This document shows positions 6,488 through 9,627 of a stretch of DNA of 9,627 nt, one piece after another (position 1 is the stretch's first letter; every line of letters begins with the position of its first letter). The stretch covers positions 1 to 9,627 of the forward strand of contig JAHEIK010000114.1 of NCBI GenBank assembly GCA_024639415.1, read 5' to 3'. The translations under genes were made by a program, and so were the position numbers. The notes beneath the pieces were generated by a model that saw only the letters and a program-made list of their open reading frames with translations, was not told where the DNA came from and did no database searches. The DNA is from Planctomycetota bacterium. GTDB taxonomy: Bacteria > Planctomycetota > PLA2 > JAEUHO01.

Positions 6488-7702
6488 ATGGCCAAGATCG
6501 CCCTCGCCTTCTCAGGCGGCCTCGACACGTCCTTCCTCGCCATCTGGCTGCGCGAGCAGACCGGCGCCGAGGTCGTGACCGTCACCGTCGACACCGGCGG
6601 CTTCTCCGACGAGGAGCTCGCCTCCATCGCCGCTCGCGCCAAGGAGCTGGGCATCGAGGACCACCGCGTCATCGACGCGCAGGTGGACGTCTTCGACCGC
6701 TACGTCAGCTACCTGATCAAGGGCAACTGCTTGCGCGGCGGCACCTACCCGGTATCGGTCGGCGCAGAGCGCACGGCGCAGGCCGAGGCCGTCGTCAAGG
6801 CGGCCCGACAGATCGGGGCCACGGCCGTGGCGCACGGCTCAACCCGCGCCGGCAACGACCAGATCCGCTTCGACGTCGCCATCCGTGCGCTCGCGCCGGA
6901 ACTGGAGATCCACGCCCCCATCCGCGACCTGGGCTGGTCGCGCGAGCAGGAGTCGGCGTGGCTCGCCGAGCACGGCATCGAGATCGACGCGAAGACCGTT
7001 GCCTACTCCGTCAACGAGGGGCTCTTCGGCACGACGATCGGTGGCAAGGAGACGCACGATCCGTGGCAGGTGCCGCCGGAGAGCGTCTACGCCGCGACCG
7101 CCCCGCTCGACGACACACCCGAGGAAGCAGAAGACGTCGTGGTGGGCTTCCAGCATGGCCTGCCGGTCTCGCTGGACGGAGAGTCCATGCATGGCGTCGA
7201 GGTGATCCGCCGCCTCAACGGCATCGCGGGCAGCCACGGCGTCGGGCGCGGCATGCACCTGGGCGACACCATCCTCGGCGTCAAGGGCCGGCTGGCCTTC
7301 GAGGCACCCGGGCCGCTCGTCGTGATCCAAGCGCACAGCGAGCTCGAGAAGCTCGTCCAGACCCGCTGGCAGGCCTACTGGCGCCAGACGCTCGGCACGT
7401 TCTACGGCAACCTGCTGCACGAGGGCCTGTACTTCGATCCCGTGATGCGCGACCTCGAGGCGTTCCTCGACAGTGTCAACGAGCGCGTCTCCGGCGAGGT
7501 GCGTATACGCCTGCACCGCGGCATCGCCACGGTCACGGGCACGCGCTCCCCCCACTCGTTGATGGATCCGGAGGTCGCGGTCTACGGCGAAGGCGCCGCG
7601 GGCTGGACGGGCGAGCAGGCGGACGGCTTCGCGCGTCTCTACGGTCTCGGCGCCGCCCTCGGGCACCGGGCACGCGAGCGCGCACAGAAGGGCGACGCAT
7701 GA
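6488..7702 (+). CDS. argG: Argininosuccinate synthase
   Basis: Condenses citrulline and aspartate with ATP to argininosuccinate (plus AMP and pyrophosphate), the penultimate step of arginine synthesis, in the cytoplasm. The product is 404 aa, normal for the family. Visible motifs: the ATP-pyrophosphatase loop AFSGGLDTS (7-15), DTGGF (35-39), GGTYPVSV (84-91), HGSTRAGNDQIRFD (116-129, with T119, N123 and D124 at aspartate-binding positions), and YSVNEGLFGTTIGGKE (173-188). The TGGF and GTTIGGKE features match the divergent ArgG type I associate with Bacteroidota and relatives rather than the E. coli type. Arg120 stands where the family usually has Gly. ATG 6488 is chosen because the protein begins MAKIALAFSGG as in homologues; the open frame upstream to 6260 looks non-coding. 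No good Shine-Dalgarno is visible. It overlaps the next gene by four bases (ATGA). Confidence 0.97.
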   Translation: MAKIALAFSGGLDTSFLAIWLREQTGAEVVTVTVDTGGFSDEELASIAARAKELGIEDHRVIDAQVDVFDRYVSYLIKGNCLRGGTYPVSVGAERTAQAEAVVKAARQIGATAVAHGSTRAGNDQIRFDVAIRALAPELEIHAPIRDLGWSREQESAWLAEHGIEIDAKTVAYSVNEGLFGTTIGGKETHDPWQVPPESVYAATAPLDDTPEEAEDVVVGFQHGLPVSLDGESMHGVEVIRRLNGIAGSHGVGRGMHLGDTILGVKGRLAFEAPGPLVVIQAHSELEKLVQTRWQAYWRQTLGTFYGNLLHEGLYFDPVMRDLEAFLDSVNERVSGEVRIRLHRGIATVTGTRSPHSLMDPEVAVYGEGAAGWTGEQADGFARLYGLGAALGHRARERAQKGDA

Positions 7703-8748
7703 AGATCCGCCCCCACAAGATCACCAGCGTGGTGAACCGCTTGGACCTCGGCCCCGAGGTCACGTACTCGCGTCGCGTGGACGCCGTGAGCGGCCAGGTC
7801 CTCGTCGTGCGTGCGCTGGAAGAGAAGCGCGTCTACGACCAGGTAGAGCTGACCACCGGCCGCATGGCCCACGTCGGCAAGGGCGACGTGCTGGTCGGCG
7901 CCCTGGGCCGTCGCGACGCGCTGCGCGGCTTCGTCGGGCGCATCCCCGCGCAGATCAAGGCCGGGGACACGATCCACCTCCTCAACCTCGGCGGCGTGCT
8001 GGGTGAGGCCGTCAGCGAGAACCGTGACGTAGGCCACTCGCTGCGCGTCGAGGTGCTCGGCATGGCCACGCGGGACGGCGAGGGCGTGAACATCGCCGAC
8101 GCCGCGATTGCCGACAACGGCAAGGGCGCGCGCATCCCGCCGCTGATCGTCGTCTCCGGCACGTGCATGAACAGCGGCAAGACGGTCGCGGCATGCGAGA
8201 TCATCGCCGGTCTCACGCAGCGCGGCTATGCGGTCGGGGGCGCCAAGCTCACCGGTGTAGCGGCCGTGCGCGACCCGCTGAACATGCAGGACCACGGTGC
8301 GCTCGAGGTGCTCACCTTCCAGGACTGCGGCCTGCCGAGCACGGCGGGCATCGAGGACCTTGCGCCGGTCGCGAAGCGCATCCTGCGCGCGCTGGACGGC
8401 GAAGCCGGCCAGGAGCTGGACGTCGTCGTCGCCGAGATGGGCGACGGCATCATCGGGCAGTACGGCGTCGACACGATCCTGCGCGATCCCGAGTTCAAGG
8501 GCTGGATCTCCGCGCACGTGCTGGCGGCCAACGACCTCGTCGCAGCCTGGGGCGGGGTGCGCTGGATGCGCGAGAACGATCTCGTGCTGGACGTCATCGC
8601 CGGACCGGCCACCGACAACCAGGTCGGCATGCGTTACGTGCGCGAGGAGCTGGGTGTGGGCGCGTCGAACGCACGCACCGATCCCGATGGCTTCGTCACC
8701 CTGGTCGAGGAAGCGGCGTTCTCCCGGAGCGCGGCGCGCGGCTCCTGA
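7699..8748 (+). CDS. Uncharacterised BioD/DUF1611-like P-loop NTPase
   Basis: A 349-aa protein whose exact function I do not recognise. Residues 1-~145 are a beta-rich domain (strands VSGQVLVVRAL, GDVLVGALG, AGDTIHLLNLGG). Residues ~148-340 form a P-loop domain: phosphate-binding loop GTCMNSGKT (154-162) after a hydrophobic strand, AKLTG (182-186), QDHGA (197-201), and the strand DVVVAEMGDG (241-250). The loop spacing G-T-x4-G-K-T and a later acidic-Gly motif match the order in dethiobiotin synthetase (GT-x4-GKT … EGAGG), and DUF1611 proteins have a related layout, so an ATP-dependent ligase, transferase or kinase on a small metabolite is plausible. No signal peptide is seen, so it is probably cytoplasmic. 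Its ATG overlaps the argG stop (ATGA), implying translational coupling, and lipB starts two bases after its stop. The arginine link is inferred from context only. Confidence 0.85.
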   Translation: MKIRPHKITSVVNRLDLGPEVTYSRRVDAVSGQVLVVRALEEKRVYDQVELTTGRMAHVGKGDVLVGALGRRDALRGFVGRIPAQIKAGDTIHLLNLGGVLGEAVSENRDVGHSLRVEVLGMATRDGEGVNIADAAIADNGKGARIPPLIVVSGTCMNSGKTVAACEIIAGLTQRGYAVGGAKLTGVAAVRDPLNMQDHGALEVLTFQDCGLPSTAGIEDLAPVAKRILRALDGEAGQELDVVVAEMGDGIIGQYGVDTILRDPEFKGWISAHVLAANDLVAAWGGVRWMRENDLVLDVIAGPATDNQVGMRYVREELGVGASNARTDPDGFVTLVEEAAFSRSAARGS

Positions 8749-8750
8749 GC

Positions 8751-9401
8751 ATGACCGGCATCCACTACGACTGGGGCACGGCCCCCTACCTCGAGTTGCA
8801 CGAGCTACAGCAGCGCCTCGTCGTGGCCCGTGCCGACAATCGCATTCCGAACGTGCTGCTGACCGGCGAGCACCCCCACGTCATCACGCTCGGCCGCAAG
8901 ACGCCGGCGGAAGGCACCTACGACGAGCGCTTCGACGTCGTACAGGTGGAGCGCGGCGGCGAAGCGACGTACCACGGCCCCGGCCAGATCGTCGCGTACC
9001 CGATCGTGCACCTCACCCAGAGCCGCAAGGACCTGCACCGCTTCCAACGTGACCTGGAGGAGATCGGCATCCGCACGCTGGCCGACTTCGGCATCGAGGG
9101 CAGCCGCAGGGAAGGCCTCACCGGCGTCTGGATCGGGCTGCGGAAGGTCCAGAGCTTGGGGATCGCCGTCCGGCGCTGGGTCACGTGGCACGGGCTGGCG
9201 CTGAACGTTGCGACCGACCTCGAGCCCTTCCGCACCTTCAACCCGTGCGGACTCGACGGCCATGTGATGATCTCGATGACCGAGGCGGGTGGCCGGGAGA
9301 TCGACCTCGCGGAGGTCAAGACGCGCCTGGTCGTCCACGCGTCGGAGATCCTCCCCGGCGGACCCTACGAAACGGGCGTTCTCCCTGATCTCATCGACTG
9401 A
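8751..9401 (+). CDS. lipB: Lipoyl(octanoyl) transferase
   Basis: Transfers the octanoyl group from octanoyl-ACP to the lipoyl domains of 2-oxoacid dehydrogenases and GcvH, the first step of lipoyl cofactor synthesis, in the cytoplasm. The product is 216 aa, typical length. Motifs: ERGGEATYHGPGQ (67-79), GVWIGLRKVQSLGI with the catalytic-type Lys132, TWHGLALNV (145-153), and FNPCG (163-167) with nucleophile Cys166. All match LipB. The start is two bases after the preceding stop, with only weak Shine-Dalgarno pairing, so coupled translation is likely. LipA, which inserts the sulfurs, is not in this window. Confidence 0.96.
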   Translation: MTGIHYDWGTAPYLELHELQQRLVVARADNRIPNVLLTGEHPHVITLGRKTPAEGTYDERFDVVQVERGGEATYHGPGQIVAYPIVHLTQSRKDLHRFQRDLEEIGIRTLADFGIEGSRREGLTGVWIGLRKVQSLGIAVRRWVTWHGLALNVATDLEPFRTFNPCGLDGHVMISMTEAGGREIDLAEVKTRLVVHASEILPGGPYETGVLPDLID

Positions 9402-9417
9402 CCGAGGCTCCTCCGTC

Positions 9418-9446
9418 GCTACCTTGGTGGCCGCTTCGCCCTGGAG
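9418..9446 (+). promoter_or_regulatory. nadA upstream signals: possible -10 and a Shine-Dalgarno
   Basis: GCTACCTT (9418-9425, TACCTT as a possible -10) lies 27 bases before the nadA ATG. Its -35 is unclear (TCGACT at 9394-9399 is 20 bases away). GGAG (9443-9446) is six bases before ATG 9453 and is a convincing ribosome-binding site. nadA may therefore have its own promoter or be read through from lipB. Confidence 0.4.
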
Positions 9447-9452
9447 ACCCGC

Positions 9453-9627
9453 ATGAGCACCGCCGTCCCGAAGATGCCGCTCCCGACCCACATCGCGGAC
9501 CGTGAACCGATCGATCCCACGCTCGACCTCGAGGCCGAGATCGCGCGCCTCAAGAAGGAGCGCAACGCGATCATCCTGTCGCACTACTACCAGGACGGCG
9601 AGGTGCAGGACATCGCCGACTTCGTGG
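9453..9627 (+). CDS. nadA: Quinolinate synthase, N-terminal fragment cut by the window end
   Basis: NadA condenses iminoaspartate with dihydroxyacetone phosphate to quinolinate using a [4Fe-4S] cluster, in de novo NAD synthesis. Only 58 codons are present. The stretch EIARLKKERNAIILSHYYQD followed by GEVQDIADFV matches the NadA N-terminus, whose conserved His-Tyr-Tyr belongs to the first of three pseudo-repeats. The cluster cysteines would lie beyond the window. The start is ATG 9453, with GGAG six bases upstream. The residues before the match form a ~27-aa lead, longer than a minimal NadA start; the internal ATG at residue 8 is a less likely alternative. It is on the same strand as lipB, 51 bases downstream. 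Confidence 0.9.
   Translation, partial: MSTAVPKMPLPTHIADREPIDPTLDLEAEIARLKKERNAIILSHYYQDGEVQDIADFV

Noticed and set aside
5971..6672. Antisense ORF (233 codons) crossing from the intergenic region into argG
   Set aside because: It overlaps argG and the candidate promoter, is low-complexity, and has no motif.
6839..7666. Long antisense ORF (275 codons) opposite argG
   Set aside because: argG on the other strand is certain; antisense frames stay open in high-GC genes, and this translation has no recognisable domain.
6403..7698. Open frame running 432 codons upstream of the P-loop gene, through argG in another frame
   Set aside because: It is a GC-rich shadow of argG. The conserved-looking protein begins at ATG 7699.
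7639..8517. Long antisense ORF (292 codons) opposite the P-loop gene
   Set aside because: It is the same kind of GC-rich shadow; the sense strand carries a clear P-loop protein.

Overview
The window is GC-rich bacterial chromosome with tightly packed genes. Several traits suggest a Planctomycetota-like or other deep-branching Gram-negative lineage: a large FecR-like/LamG-like protein, a multihaem c-type cytochrome with a lipoprotein-type signal, an Ig-repeat lipoprotein, and an argininosuccinate synthase of the 'NTGGF / GTSIGGKE' type that I associate with Bacteroidota and relatives. The phylum is an inference from gene style. No rRNA, tRNA, CRISPR array, insertion sequence or integrase was seen.

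Layout. (1) Bases 1-3234 (+): the 3' part of a very large protein. It has a FecR-like remnant, three diverged LamG-like (concanavalin-type) repeats, a Pro/Lys linker, and a C-terminal array of Trp-rich repeats with an exact 46-residue period. (2) Bases 3258-5935 (-): a probable two-gene operon converging on gene 1. The upstream gene encodes a lipoprotein with three Ig-like repeats and a nidogen-like C-terminal domain. The downstream gene encodes a pentahaem cytochrome. A good promoter candidate (TTGACT-18-TACCCT) and a strong Shine-Dalgarno site precede the lipoprotein gene. (3) Bases 5936-6487: a 552-base divergent intergenic region. It holds that promoter, three small inverted repeats, and a 45-codon Arg-rich ORF with a good ribosome-binding site ahead of argG. 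(4) Bases 6488-9401 (+): argG, an uncharacterised BioD-like P-loop protein and lipB, joined by a 4-base overlap and a 2-base gap and so probably one transcript. (5) From 9453 (+): the first 58 codons of nadA, after a 51-base gap.

How the genes fit together. The right half is housekeeping biosynthesis (arginine, lipoyl cofactor, NAD) with one unknown NTPase embedded in it. The left half encodes exported or envelope proteins: a surface-type repeat protein, a repeat lipoprotein and a periplasmic or membrane-tethered electron carrier. The observations I rate highest are the 46-residue repeat array resembling the C-terminus of plant casein-kinase-1-like proteins, the unknown NTPase overlapping argG, and the possible Arg-rich leader peptide upstream of argG. 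None is proven by the sequence alone.
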